Notes: a model not told the origin generated them from the letters alone. 64,000 nucleotides of DNA from Bacillus pumilus (GCA_001938995.1 MKZN01000001.1:1-64000), one strand, 5' to 3'; shown: positions 54,005 through 63,921, counted from the stretch's first letter. Translations and numbers: made by a program.

Positions 54005-56263
54005 TTATTCAAACACCACTTCCACAACCCGCTTCGATGACTCACCGCTCTCTAAATAGCAGAATTTATCATAAAACGGTGCGAATGAAGCTGGTAATGT
54101 AAAGTTTGGCTTTTCTGTTTCTCTGACCCAGTCAATGACGCTTGCTGTCTCTTTTACAAGGGGCCCTGGTGCTTCTAGCTCAAAGTCGAAGTAGAAGCCT
54201 CTTAGTTTGTCACGATATGTCTCGATGTCTGGAACATAGAACAGCATCGGACGTTTGAGGTTTGCATAATCAAAGAACACGGATGAGTAATCTGTAATCA
54301 GCAGATCAGAAATCATATAAAGGTCTCTGATGTCTTCATAGTTGGAGAAGTCATAAGCAAAGCCTTCATACGGACCTAAGTCAAAGTTTTCAGCTACTAA
54401 GTAGTGCATGCGCAAGATGATGATATAGTCATCTCCGATGGATGCTCTAAGCTCGTGAAGGTCTAGGTCTAGGTCAAATTTGTACTGCCCTTTTTTATAA
54501 AATTGATCGTCTCTCCATGTCGGTGCATACAAAATCAATTTTTTATCAAGCGGCAGATTCATTTTTTGTTTAAGTGCTCTCATGGATTCTGCATTGTTTT
54601 CATTATGAAGGAAATCATTTCTAGGATATCCTGATTCAATCATGGTTTTCTCAAATTGAAACGCACGTGTAAAGATTTCAGTCGAGTATGCATTTGGTGA
54701 AATGAGATAATCCCAATTCGATGCTTCTTTTGTGAAATTCTTTTTGTATTTTTTCGTGTTGGTTCCAGGCATATGCACTTCATCCATATCCATCGCGAGT
54801 CGTTTTAACGGTGTCCCATGCCATGTTTGTAGGTACGTTGTATGGTCTGGTTTTGGCACCCAAAGCGGCAAACGGCTATTCACGACCCAATATTCTGCTC
54901 TTGCCATGGCAAAAATCCATTTTAATGATAGGCGATTGATATAGTAAATGTCTTTTTCTACAAACGGTGCTTCATGTCCCTTCTTCACGCTCCAGATCAA
55001 CGTATATTCAGGGTGATTTTCTTTCAAATACTCATAAATACCACGTGGGTTACAACTGAATTGTTTCCCGTTAAAGCTTTCAAATATAACAGTTTTCTTT
55101 TTCACTGACAGTTTACTCGCCAGTTGAAAGGTCGTTTTGAAGGTTTTTGTCACAAGACGGTTGCGGGCTTTCTTGATTTTCCCGATTTGTTTTTTGAGTT
55201 TCTTCCACTTGCCTTTGACGTAATACTTAGCACGTGTTTTCATTGTGTAATCATTAATTCGTATGCCAAGCGTTTGTCTTTTTTTCTTACGATACACTTC
55301 ATATCTAAAAGGGATATCGTTCTTTTTTTGTATTTGGATCAGACCTTTTAATGGATTAGATCGATCTCCAAGAACAAGAGACGGTGTCGTTAAGGTTTCT
55401 TCTACTCCGTTCACGTCACAGATAAATTCAAAGTACATTCTATAGATATACCGCTTATCCGTAGAATAGGTTAACGCTCCCAAAGGAACCTCTACTTCGA
55501 AAGGATATATCTCTGGCTTCCCGCCATCCGTTCTATAACGATCCCTATCTTTTGTTTGCTGTAAGTTGACGGGGAATCGGTGCTCAATTTCGCTGTCACC
55601 GTTCATTTTCACTAGAATTTGCATGCTTTTTATTCGATAAGGGTGCTCCGCACTTATCACACCACCATACCCATTTAAAGTAAGGGTGTTGGTCTCATTC
55701 AGTGATACCTGCTTCATTTTCGTGATCTTCATCTCGCGCTTCACCTTAATCGAAGCATTCCCTTTATCCGTACGATAGGGTACAGCAAGTAGCATATCGT
55801 CTTTACTTTCTATGAAGCTGAGTTCAGGCGTTTCAATATCGAGCTTTACACGACACTTATAATAAAGCTTGTCGTCTTCACCTATCACTTGGCCTTCTTC
55901 TTCCAATTCAATCTCTTCGTCTTCTCCATCAGAATCATACGAGGAGTCTTCTGTTTCATCTTCACTCTCACTACTATCCGTCGATTGAGTAAAGTCCGTC
56001 ACATATAAATTATACGTCTGTCCTTGCTCCATTTTATTCGAGAAAGAACTTTCTTTTATCATGACTTTAAAATGATTATCTTCTACATGCTCAAGAGGAA
56101 GGAAAACTTCCTGCTTTGAAACCCTTTCTCTCATGAGCAAGTAGAATACTCGATCTTCCAATGGCTTATCATCATCTATTTTCAATATAATTTCTAGTTG
56201 TTGATCGTGGTTCCTTATACTTTCAACAACACTTTTCTTCTGAACCGTCTCTTCAATCATCAA
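54005..56263 (-). CDS. tagF: Poly(glycerol phosphate) polymerase TagF
   Basis: Polymerises CDP-glycerol on the primed linkage unit at the inner membrane face. It has 751-752 residues (TTG at 56263, 8 bases after GAGGAG, or ATG at 56260), close to the usual 746. The C-terminal transferase (about 370-750) shows TYLQTWHGTPLKRLAMDMDEV, ILYAPTWRDDQFYKKG, LRMHYLVAENF and MISDLLITDYSSVFFDYANLKRPMLF. The N-terminal part contains a strongly acidic, Ser-rich run (about residues 95-132), which may be a disordered insert. It follows tagE. Confidence 0.94.
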   Translation of the reverse strand: MMIEETVQKKSVVESIRNHDQQLEIILKIDDDKPLEDRVFYLLMRERVSKQEVFLPLEHVEDNHFKVMIKESSFSNKMEQGQTYNLYVTDFTQSTDSSESEDETEDSSYDSDGEDEEIELEEEGQVIGEDDKLYYKCRVKLDIETPELSFIESKDDMLLAVPYRTDKGNASIKVKREMKITKMKQVSLNETNTLTLNGYGGVISAEHPYRIKSMQILVKMNGDSEIEHRFPVNLQQTKDRDRYRTDGGKPEIYPFEVEVPLGALTYSTDKRYIYRMYFEFICDVNGVEETLTTPSLVLGDRSNPLKGLIQIQKKNDIPFRYEVYRKKKRQTLGIRINDYTMKTRAKYYVKGKWKKLKKQIGKIKKARNRLVTKTFKTTFQLASKLSVKKKTVIFESFNGKQFSCNPRGIYEYLKENHPEYTLIWSVKKGHEAPFVEKDIYYINRLSLKWIFAMARAEYWVVNSRLPLWVPKPDHTTYLQTWHGTPLKRLAMDMDEVHMPGTNTKKYKKNFTKEASNWDYLISPNAYSTEIFTRAFQFEKTMIESGYPRNDFLHNENNAESMRALKQKMNLPLDKKLILYAPTWRDDQFYKKGQYKFDLDLDLHELRASIGDDYIIILRMHYLVAENFDLGPYEGFAYDFSNYEDIRDLYMISDLLITDYSSVFFDYANLKRPMLFYVPDIETYRDKLRGFYFDFELEAPGPLVKETASVIDWVRETEKPNFTLPASFAPFYDKFCYLESGESSKRVVEVVFE

Positions 56264-56340
56264 TCATTTATCTCCTCTGTTCTTCGAAATCTTAAGATTC
56301 TCATACTGATAACACGATCTAGTTTAAATAAAAGTTTCTA

Positions 56341-58380
56341 TTATTGATTCGTTTTCCAAGAATAATTCCCTTTAATTGTCTTGTAAGAAACGCCATCAAT
56401 CTTTGACACACCTTTTTGATTGAGCAAATGCTCTGCGATTGACAAACGCTGAATGATTTCATTGAATTCTTCGTCTCTCATTCTCATATAGAAGTCAACA
56501 TGTTTTGTTTTGTTTCGATTCAATGCCGCCTCAATGAATGCATGTCCAATTGGGAAGGATACCTTTAGATTCTTGATCCTTTTAGAGAATAACTCAGCAT
56601 GGTTATCCCGATCATATCCGACAAGTTCTAATATAACCTTTCCCTGCTTTTGAATCACGCCTTCCATCTGCAATTTTAATGAAAGAACATGATGCTTGCT
56701 ACTCATATCTACCAATTTGAAATGCGTGGACTTCATGATTTGTTGGATTTGATCTCTTTTTTCACGCACTGCTAACATGTTGTGAAGTGCATTTGACCAG
56801 TTTTGATAATAGGTAGGGATTGAAAATTCCTCTGCTTTCTCCTGACAATTTTCTGAAAAGGTTCGATACTGTTCATTGTTCTTTAACAATTCAATGATTT
56901 TGTTAGCTAGCTGTTTCACTTCATATTGCTCAACAACAAAGCCATTAAAATCATTTTTCACAAGTGTCTTAGCGCCATAATCGTAATCATACGTCACTAC
57001 AGGGCACTTGTTCACAATGGATTCCATGATAGATAGTGGACAGCCTTCAAAGACAGAGGTAGAGATAGACATTCTAGCTGTTCTAAATTCACCATCTGGA
57101 TTTTGAGTGAACCCTTTTAAAAAGACATTCTGTTCTAAATTCAACTTTTTAATTTCTTGTTTTAGCTTTTTTTCTTGAGGTCCAGAACCAAAGATTTCAA
57201 GCCTCGCACTTGGTACTTCTTTTACCACAAATTCAAAAGAACGGATGGCATCTATGACATTCTTAATTTTGGTTAACCTGGCCATCATCAGTACCTTATT
57301 TGGATCCGCATCATGTTGTTCTTGTACTTGATGCGATGCACGATCAAGTGTATGTGGGGTTAAAAAGAAGATATTTCGATGACCGAATTGTTTTTCTACA
57401 TCTATCTTTTGTGCTTCTGTGATAAAGAAGACGGCATCTACTTTTTGTTTTCTTATTTGGCTAAATAACTCATTGTAATCAGAACGTAATGCTGTCTTTT
57501 CTGTTTCGTAGTGTTTACTGTGAATAATTGCTGAGAAGTAAGAAGAGCTTCTTTTTTTTAATTGAAACACATACTTATCCTGTTTCCGACTATCCACTAA
57601 AAAGAGCTTTTTCCGATCATTTTTATACTGAATTAACATGAGCCATTCTTGCCTTAATGCCTTTTCATTGTGAAAGGTTTTGATCTCTTCCTGGGCATAC
57701 CATATCATTTCTTTTACTTTATTTTTAGACTCTTCTTCAAGATAAACATATTCTTTTTTCATATAAACATGAGTGTGATCGTGAATGAATAGTTCCCGGT
57801 AGACTTCACCAGTTCCCAGAGAGAAATAAGACACTTTATGCAGCTGCCCTTGTGTATTGTACTCCTCACGCTTTTCAATTAGTTGATTTTGGCGAAAGTA
57901 CTCAATCATCTCAATTTGATTTGTTTGTTCATTCCTCATGATTTTTACAGAAGGATCGTTATGATCAAATTCCATTTCATTGATGTTGTTACAATGATGA
58001 GTTGGCTGATATTGTTTCTGCGGTTTACTATGAGGAATGAGGAAGTCTTCATACATATTTTGAATCTTCGTCATGTTAGGATCTACTCTTTGTTTGTCAA
58101 TGATCCCATCAACTTTCCTTGAGAACTCTGGGTCATACGAAAAGGTTAAGAAATGAGATGCAATATTTTTTAACCCAAAGAGCTTAGCGCGCAGTAATAA
58201 AGACTTTGTCAGACCGCCATAATTCTCTTTTATTTTCCCAGTAATAAAGTAATACTCCATATCCGGAATTTGTAAGTGTGATTGCGTTTGATCTTGGTTA
58301 TTCTTTAGTGTCTTTCTTCTATGCTTGTTAAACCATTTTTGTATCAAAACACTCAACCTTTCATTGTTGTCCAATTCCAT
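56341..58380 (-). CDS. tagE: Teichoic acid alpha-glucosyltransferase TagE
   Basis: Transfers glucose from UDP-glucose to glycerol phosphate units of the teichoic acid. The 679 residues (B. subtilis 673) carry a C-terminal GT4 domain: VLMMARLTKIKNVIDAIRSFEFV, VFLKGFTQNPDGEFRTARMSISTSVFEGCPLSIMESIVNKCPVVTYDYDYG (about 430-480). The N-terminal YYFITGKIKENYGGLTKSLLLRAKLFG is typical of the TagE/TarM class. Between tagD and tagF. Confidence 0.94.
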   Translation of the reverse strand: MELDNNERLSVLIQKWFNKHRRKTLKNNQDQTQSHLQIPDMEYYFITGKIKENYGGLTKSLLLRAKLFGLKNIASHFLTFSYDPEFSRKVDGIIDKQRVDPNMTKIQNMYEDFLIPHSKPQKQYQPTHHCNNINEMEFDHNDPSVKIMRNEQTNQIEMIEYFRQNQLIEKREEYNTQGQLHKVSYFSLGTGEVYRELFIHDHTHVYMKKEYVYLEEESKNKVKEMIWYAQEEIKTFHNEKALRQEWLMLIQYKNDRKKLFLVDSRKQDKYVFQLKKRSSSYFSAIIHSKHYETEKTALRSDYNELFSQIRKQKVDAVFFITEAQKIDVEKQFGHRNIFFLTPHTLDRASHQVQEQHDADPNKVLMMARLTKIKNVIDAIRSFEFVVKEVPSARLEIFGSGPQEKKLKQEIKKLNLEQNVFLKGFTQNPDGEFRTARMSISTSVFEGCPLSIMESIVNKCPVVTYDYDYGAKTLVKNDFNGFVVEQYEVKQLANKIIELLKNNEQYRTFSENCQEKAEEFSIPTYYQNWSNALHNMLAVREKRDQIQQIMKSTHFKLVDMSSKHHVLSLKLQMEGVIQKQGKVILELVGYDRDNHAELFSKRIKNLKVSFPIGHAFIEAALNRNKTKHVDFYMRMRDEEFNEIIQRLSIAEHLLNQKGVSKIDGVSYKTIKGNYSWKTNQ

Positions 58381-58422
58381 TCCGATGATATTTAAATAAA
58401 TTTAAAAGAATATCTTAACATG

Positions 58423-58460
58423 AAAAAGTACTTCTCACCAAAAGATAAGAAGTACTTTTT
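58423..58460 (-). terminator. Hairpin between tagD and tagE
   Basis: AAAAAGTACTTCT and AGAAGTACTTTTT form a 13-bp stem with a T-rich flank on the minus strand. It could end most tagD transcripts and lower tagE-tagF expression. Confidence 0.78.
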
Positions 58461-58469
58461 TTCATTCTA

Positions 58470-58859
58470 TTAAAGTCCGGCAATTTCTTCCTTGATTTGT
58501 GTTGTAGAGATTCCTTCTGTTCTCTTCAGGTAGACGACTTCACAATGCTCTTTTAGGAAATCGAATTTACCTTCCCAGTCATCTCCCATGACAAACACAT
58601 CAATGTCATGATCTTGCACGTCACGGACTTTTTGATCCCAGCTATTTTCTGGAATGACTTCATCTACATAGCGAATCGTTTCTAGAATTAGTTTTCTATG
58701 CTCGTAGCTGTGATATGCCTTCTTTGATTTTTGTAAGTTAAACTCATCTGTTGAGATGGCAACCACTAAGTAATCTCCAAGCTGCTTTGCACGCTCAAGC
58801 AACTTGATGTGCCCCCAGTGTAATAAATCAAACGTACCGTAAGTAATGACTTTCTTCAT
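58470..58859 (-). CDS. tagD: Glycerol-3-phosphate cytidylyltransferase TagD
   Basis: Makes CDP-glycerol for TagB and TagF. It has 129 residues with the nucleotidyltransferase signature KVITYGTFDLLHWGHIKLLERAKQLGDYL (HxGH, residues 14-17) and the C-terminal RTEGISTTQIKEEI. Divergent from tagA across a shared control region. Confidence 0.97.
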   Translation of the reverse strand: MKKVITYGTFDLLHWGHIKLLERAKQLGDYLVVAISTDEFNLQKSKKAYHSYEHRKLILETIRYVDEVIPENSWDQKVRDVQDHDIDVFVMGDDWEGKFDFLKEHCEVVYLKRTEGISTTQIKEEIAGL

Positions 58860-59230
58860 AACAAATATAAACTCCTTTCTTTTGTCCTTATTCGTCTGCT
58901 AATCAGCAGTAAAGTGTATCCGTAATCCTATAATTAATCAGTCAAGTTTTTCGCTCTTCGGAACCTCATTATATCACATTGCCCATGAAAGATTAAGAAC
59001 ATGTTAAGACAAACTATTTCCAATTTATTGGGCAGAGTCACGAAAGTCCGAAAAATCAGTGTTTCATGCTTTTTAGAAGATCATCATTTATCAAATTGTC
59101 ACAGAATTTAAAGGTTTGTAAAGTTATTGTTAATATTCCATGGAGTAACTGTGATAAAATGATGAGTAGGCTAAGAATGAATTTACATTGAATGTCCATA
59201 GATAACATGATGAAAAAGGAGGTCTAACCC
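58860..59230. promoter_or_regulatory. Divergent tagD / tagA control region
   Basis: tagD promoter on minus: TTAATC (58996-58991), 17 bases, TATAAT (58973-58968) with an upstream TG. A TTAACA (59007-59002) stands exactly 11 bases from that -35, together resembling a PhoP box pair. On plus, an extended -10 TGATAAAAT (TAAAAT 59155-59160) fits tagA, with no clear -35; TTGTTA (59128-59133) is the nearest. tagA has AAGGAGG just before its ATG. In B. subtilis PhoP represses this divergon in phosphate starvation. Confidence 0.7.
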
Positions 59231-60001
59231 ATGCAGACAGAAGTCGTGTCCAATCTTTCTTATGTCAACGGCGATTTAGATGAATTTATCAACTACATGA
59301 ACCAGCATCATATTTCTCAGCGAAGAGGCGCCATGATTGCAACCGTCAATCCCGAGATTGGCTATGCAGTGATGAAGGATGCCGCATATCATCAAGTCGT
59401 CTCTTCTGCGGATTATGTATTGCCAGATGGTGTAGGTGTCGTCTTGATGTCACGCGTGACGAACAGTCCACTTAAATCTAGAATTGCAGGTTTTGATGTC
59501 TTTATGTCCATGCTTGATCTCGCAAACAAGCAGTCTAAAAGAATCTTTTTATATGGGGCAAAACAAGAAGTGCTTGAGGCGGTTAAACGTCGAATAGATT
59601 CGGAATATCCAAATGTGGTTGTAGCAGGAAGCTGTGACGGCTATCAAGCTGATAAACGTTTCGTCGCAAAACAGATCGAGCGCTCAAAAGCTGATATGGT
59701 GTTTGTGGCTTTAGGTTACCCTAACCAAGAGAACTTTATTTCTGAATATCGCCATTTGTTCCCGCAAGCCGTTTGCATCGGTCTAGGTGGAAGCTTTGAT
59801 GTATTCAGCGGAACGGTAAAACGTGCACCACGCTGGATGATTCAAACGAATACGGAATGGCTGTATAGATTAGTTGTAAATCCGTGGAGATGGAAACGTA
59901 TGATGAATATTCCAAAGTACGCATTCGCCGTATTAAAAGAAAACAAAGGGAAAAAGCGCTACTATCCTGAGCAAGTGAAGGATCAGACGAAGCAGCTGTG
60001 A
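59231..60001 (+). CDS. tagA: N-acetylmannosaminyltransferase TagA
   Basis: Adds ManNAc to undecaprenyl-PP-GlcNAc, completing the linkage disaccharide. It has 256 residues of the GT26 (WecG/TagA/CpsF) family: IATVNPEIGYAVMKD, ADYVLPDGVGVVLMSR (catalytic Asp) and VALGYPNQENFI, VCIGLGGSFDVFSGTVKRAPRWMI. The C-terminal basic tail (LVVNPWRWKRMMNIPKYAFAVLKENKGKKRY) probably contacts membrane. It is followed by tagB after 11 bases. Confidence 0.96.
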   Translation: MQTEVVSNLSYVNGDLDEFINYMNQHHISQRRGAMIATVNPEIGYAVMKDAAYHQVVSSADYVLPDGVGVVLMSRVTNSPLKSRIAGFDVFMSMLDLANKQSKRIFLYGAKQEVLEAVKRRIDSEYPNVVVAGSCDGYQADKRFVAKQIERSKADMVFVALGYPNQENFISEYRHLFPQAVCIGLGGSFDVFSGTVKRAPRWMIQTNTEWLYRLVVNPWRWKRMMNIPKYAFAVLKENKGKKRYYPEQVKDQTKQL

Positions 60002-60012
60002 GCACCTAAAAA

Positions 60013-61200
60013 ATGATGAATATACGCTCGATGATCATTACATGTTATGCAGTTTTCGTAACGTTGATTGGCTGGATGTTGAGCGGCGTGAAACCACGTG
60101 AGAATCAGGTGACGTTGCTCGTTTCATTCCAGGAGAATGCAGCTGCTCTGATCGATGCTTATCAAAAACAAGCGACAATGACGATGAAGCTAACGGTCCT
60201 CTATACGAAGCATGCTTCCGCGATAGAGAAGAACGACTCTCATCTGTCATTTCGCTATTTTCATGAAAAAAATCCCTTCCATCTCATTCAATGTATCTAT
60301 GTGTTGCTCAAAAGCAAAGTCGTGGTGACGGACAACTACTTTCTCATGACGAGTGTGTTGAGTAATCGCCCTTCTACAACTTGTATTCAAGTGTGGCATG
60401 CAAACGGCGCTTTGAAAAAGTTCGGACTTGAAGACGCTTCCAACCACAATCGAAGTCCCCGAGATATTGAGCGATTCAAGCGAGTGTATGCATCATTTGA
60501 TTACATTGTCACTGGTTCAGATCAAATGCGTAACATTTTCAAAAAGTCATTTGGGGTACATGACGAGCGCTTTTTACCTACAGGTGTGCCGCTCACAGAT
60601 GTGTACTATGATCAGAACCCATCATCCTTTGTAAAAGAAGATCTCCCAAAAGGGAAAAAGGTACTGCTTTATGCGCCGACTTATCGCGATTTTGCGATGG
60701 ATGGTTTTGTTCTGCCGTTTTCAAAGGAACAATTACAAACACAGCTAAGTGGTGACTATATTCTGCTCGTCAAACTGCACCCCGCTGTGAAACACCTAGC
60801 AAACACGGAAGCAGACGGTCAATGGATCTATGATGTGTCAGATCAGCCGCTTTTCCCTTTGCTCTGTGCTTGTGATGTGCTCATCACAGATTACTCATCC
60901 ATCGTGTTTGAATATGCATTGCTTCAAAAGCCAGTTCTGTTCTTCACCTATGATCTGGAGACGTATCGAAATAAACGAGGTTTAATCGATCATTATGAAG
61001 ACATCATTCCAGGAAAAGCGTGTTTGACGCAAGACATACTATTGAAGGAACTGTTCAGTTTGAACGAATCAACGAATCGAGAAAGATTCCGCACTTTTGC
61101 CAAGGAGTGGAATCAATATTCAAAAGGTCAATCAAGCGAGCAACTGCTTTCATTTATTGAACAGCAGCTCTTACACAAAAAACGTCCGGCTTCTCAATAA
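60013..61200 (+). CDS. tagB: Teichoic acid primase TagB
   Basis: Adds the first glycerol phosphate from CDP-glycerol to the linkage unit. It has 395 residues: N-terminal hydrophobic segment (about 8-22), CIQVWHANGALKKFG (catalytic His), LLYAPTYRDFAMDG, LVKLHPAVK, CDVLITDYSSIVFEYALLQKPVLFFTYD. The ribosome site is weak, suggesting coupling to tagA. The 3-prime end lies within the terminator shared with lytD. Confidence 0.95.
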   Translation: MMNIRSMIITCYAVFVTLIGWMLSGVKPRENQVTLLVSFQENAAALIDAYQKQATMTMKLTVLYTKHASAIEKNDSHLSFRYFHEKNPFHLIQCIYVLLKSKVVVTDNYFLMTSVLSNRPSTTCIQVWHANGALKKFGLEDASNHNRSPRDIERFKRVYASFDYIVTGSDQMRNIFKKSFGVHDERFLPTGVPLTDVYYDQNPSSFVKEDLPKGKKVLLYAPTYRDFAMDGFVLPFSKEQLQTQLSGDYILLVKLHPAVKHLANTEADGQWIYDVSDQPLFPLLCACDVLITDYSSIVFEYALLQKPVLFFTYDLETYRNKRGLIDHYEDIIPGKACLTQDILLKELFSLNESTNRERFRTFAKEWNQYSKGQSSEQLLSFIEQQLLHKKRPASQ

Positions 61201-61218
61201 GAAGCACGGACGTTTTTT
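61177..61218. terminator. Bidirectional terminator between tagB and lytD
   Basis: AAAAAACGTCCG and CGGACGTTTTTT, with inner GCTTCT/AGAAGC. The distal tagB codons form one arm. Confidence 0.9.
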
Positions 61219-63849
61219 TTATTTGTTATACACTGGGATATCATAATACAACGTATAGTTATCAAGTAAGTGATATAAACTGTACATCCGGTTCACTTGC
61301 TTATAAGCCCACCCAATATCGGTTGCATATTGGTGAGACGCTGTCGCAGACCAGCGCATTTTATAAATGGTGTCTTGTTTGTATGTGACGTGATTGATAT
61401 AACTGTTGCCTATGAATTTCGCTCCACCAATAATCGCTGCTTCTGGTGTGAACCACTGCTGTTCATACGCATATTTTGCCCCTAGATAATTAGGGTTGCT
61501 GTCGTATGCACCAATTCCATACATATTATATACTTTCTTTCCATTATACATCGTACCATTTGCTAAAACCGAGCTTCCGTTACCAGTTTCGAGTAACGCA
61601 TGAGAAATAAGATAGATTTCATTGATGCGATATGTTTTCGCTGCTGTGATGAAAGCTTGCCCTTTTCCAGCAAGAATTCCTTTCCCAGCTAGGATCTTAG
61701 CATTCACTTCAGTTGGTTTCAGATTCGCAGCTTCAGAGAGTTTGAGAAATTGAAAATAAGATTGGGTTCCCTCAGCAATATTGGCTGGGTCTACATACTT
61801 TAGCACCTCTGCTGAGCTCGCATTTCGCCAGCCAAGGCTGATCTTGATCCAGTCTCCTTCTTTCCCAAGCTGTTTCACTTTTGTTCCTTTATTCAGCTGT
61901 GCCACAATGTTACTTGAAGAGCTTGAATCGGGCGTAGCACGTACGTTTAAACCGTCTGTATTGACTGTTGATGTCGCTTGATTAACATAGGCCGCATATA
62001 CATAGGCCGCACCATCCGTCTGTGGTGACACCTTCATTTGTTTGTTCACCATTTCATTCACAGTCAGTTGATAATTCGTTTGCATCACCATCGGGCCATT
62101 TTTGATTTTTGTGGCAGTAGCCGTCCAGCCGTATTGACTTTTCACAAATGCAATGGCAGCATTCGCAGCTGGTAATCCTGTGAATGGCTGCGTAATGGTG
62201 ATTGTGTATGTCGGTTTTGTTGTGGTTGTGTAAGTGACAGATTCATTCCTCTTTTTGAAAAATGCCACGCCTTGATCTCGTAAGGCAGCGGTCGAGATGG
62301 CACCGGTTTTGATTTGATAATTGCCGTAATCCGTTGCGCCTGTTGTTTGAGCGACTGCCTTTATTTTTTGTTTCGTCATATAGCTAAGCGCTTGATTGAG
62401 TTTTGTTTGATTGACAGTCGCCTCGGTTGTGACGCGGTATTGTTTGACCGCTTCTGTCAGCGTTTTTGCACTGCTGACTACACCATTTTTCTTCATGATG
62501 TCTTGGGCTTGCTTGACTTTACTTTGATCATATACCGTGGATGTCTTGAGTTGATATGCTCGACTAGTTGTTTCCCCCTTACTTGTCGTGATGTTACTTG
62601 TGATCTTTTGTGCTTTTAAATAGGCTGCACCTTGATTCACTTTTGCTTGATCGGTTGCCTGATTGACGACGAGTTGGTACATGCTTTCAGATAGCTGTCC
62701 TGTTTTCTTCATTGAAGCGGACACCTTTTTCTTTTGGAAAAACACCGTAGCCTTTTTCGCCTGATCTTCTCCTAAGAGCGCTCCAGTCACGACTAGGTAT
62801 GGCTGTGTAGAGCTGATTTTTTTAGCTGTATAGCGCCATTTCTTTTTCTTGAAAAAGGCAACCGTTTTTGAGTAAGCTGTATCGTTTAGTTGATTAAGTT
62901 TCACGATATAATGTTTGGTTTTACCTACTCGCTGCACAGCTCCTTTTGCACCAGTTTGTTTTTTAATTTGAGCCGCAGCGGATGATGCTTCTTTGCTATT
63001 TTTGAAATAGCCTGATTCCATGCTATATACATTTTTAACAGCTCCAGCTTTCTGGATCTTCCCGCTCAATTTCGCTTCTTTTTTCAGTTGGGTCAGAAGC
63101 GTCTGTGCTTTAGACTGATTGGCTAGTGCAGCAGTTGTGACAATATAGTAGGGTTTGCCCGCGGCCACTGTTTGAAGCACTGCTTTTAATCCAATTTCCT
63201 TTTGAAAACCTTGTAATATGGTATTCGCCTTACTTTGTCCAACAATATTGCCTGATTTCAGCTGATAGACGGTGTCAGCTTTACTTTCTAATTGATATGT
63301 ACTGGTCATCCCAGCCTGCTTTTGCAATTCTGTTTGAATCGTTTTCACTTTCGTTTCAGAATCGATGGGTTCTGAAACGACCTGATAGGAAGGTCTGCTT
63401 TCGTTCACGACTTCATAGAAGCTTTTTAGCCCTGTCGTTTTTGTTAGCTCTGACGTGAGCTTTTTCGCCTGACTTTCATCCTTGATTGGATCAGAAACGA
63501 CTTTTTGTAAAGGGAGGCGATGACCCACCGGAGACACGGTACCGTTTATTCCCACCTCTTTTTTTAACGCAGCTGCACTTGCATTTGCAACAGCTTGTGA
63601 ATCATATCCAGAGGCAGTGAGCTGGTAAGTCGACGTATTTCCTGAGGATTGATAAGTGGCTGTCCACTTTTTGTCCTTTTTCAGTGTGTCCACTGCTTTT
63701 TTCGCTTCTGTTTCAGTTGTAAATACCTTTGGGGTGCTAATCGTATAAATGGATTGATCAATATAGGAGGCTGCTTGCGCATCTTGACCCGTATGGATTG
63801 TCATACCAAAGGCAGCTGCGAGTAACATGATCTTAATGGATTTTTTCAC
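61219..63849 (-). CDS. lytD: Endo-beta-N-acetylglucosaminidase LytD
   Basis: Secreted autolysin cleaving glycan strands, 876 residues (B. subtilis 880). GTG start at 63849, 5-8 bases after AGGGACAGG. A signal peptide (1-27, ending TGQDAQA) is followed by about ten tandem SPOR-like repeats of roughly 55 residues (30-570, recurring K-YQL-, -SKA- and K-G-KA- patterns), an SH3 domain (about 625-690, TDGLNVRATPDSS), and a GH73 domain (about 705-860) with catalytic Glu in ISHALLETGNGSS. Convergent with tagB, in the place it has in B. subtilis. Confidence 0.95.
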   Translation of the reverse strand: MKKSIKIMLLAAAFGMTIHTGQDAQAASYIDQSIYTISTPKVFTTETEAKKAVDTLKKDKKWTATYQSSGNTSTYQLTASGYDSQAVANASAAALKKEVGINGTVSPVGHRLPLQKVVSDPIKDESQAKKLTSELTKTTGLKSFYEVVNESRPSYQVVSEPIDSETKVKTIQTELQKQAGMTSTYQLESKADTVYQLKSGNIVGQSKANTILQGFQKEIGLKAVLQTVAAGKPYYIVTTAALANQSKAQTLLTQLKKEAKLSGKIQKAGAVKNVYSMESGYFKNSKEASSAAAQIKKQTGAKGAVQRVGKTKHYIVKLNQLNDTAYSKTVAFFKKKKWRYTAKKISSTQPYLVVTGALLGEDQAKKATVFFQKKKVSASMKKTGQLSESMYQLVVNQATDQAKVNQGAAYLKAQKITSNITTSKGETTSRAYQLKTSTVYDQSKVKQAQDIMKKNGVVSSAKTLTEAVKQYRVTTEATVNQTKLNQALSYMTKQKIKAVAQTTGATDYGNYQIKTGAISTAALRDQGVAFFKKRNESVTYTTTTKPTYTITITQPFTGLPAANAAIAFVKSQYGWTATATKIKNGPMVMQTNYQLTVNEMVNKQMKVSPQTDGAAYVYAAYVNQATSTVNTDGLNVRATPDSSSSSNIVAQLNKGTKVKQLGKEGDWIKISLGWRNASSAEVLKYVDPANIAEGTQSYFQFLKLSEAANLKPTEVNAKILAGKGILAGKGQAFITAAKTYRINEIYLISHALLETGNGSSVLANGTMYNGKKVYNMYGIGAYDSNPNYLGAKYAYEQQWFTPEAAIIGGAKFIGNSYINHVTYKQDTIYKMRWSATASHQYATDIGWAYKQVNRMYSLYHLLDNYTLYYDIPVYNK

Positions 63850-63895
63850 GTTTCCTGTCCCTCTCTTAACTTTGCATAATAATCTACTAATCTCT

Positions 63896-63921
63896 TTATC
63901 GACAAAAACAAGTCCTCTTTC
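63896..63921 (-). promoter_or_regulatory. Candidate sigma-D promoter of lytD
   Basis: Minus strand GAAA (63921-63918), 14 bases, GTCGATAA (63903-63896). The -10 equals that of the flgM promoter in this window; the -35 has one mismatch. B. subtilis lytD depends on sigma-D. Confidence 0.6.
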
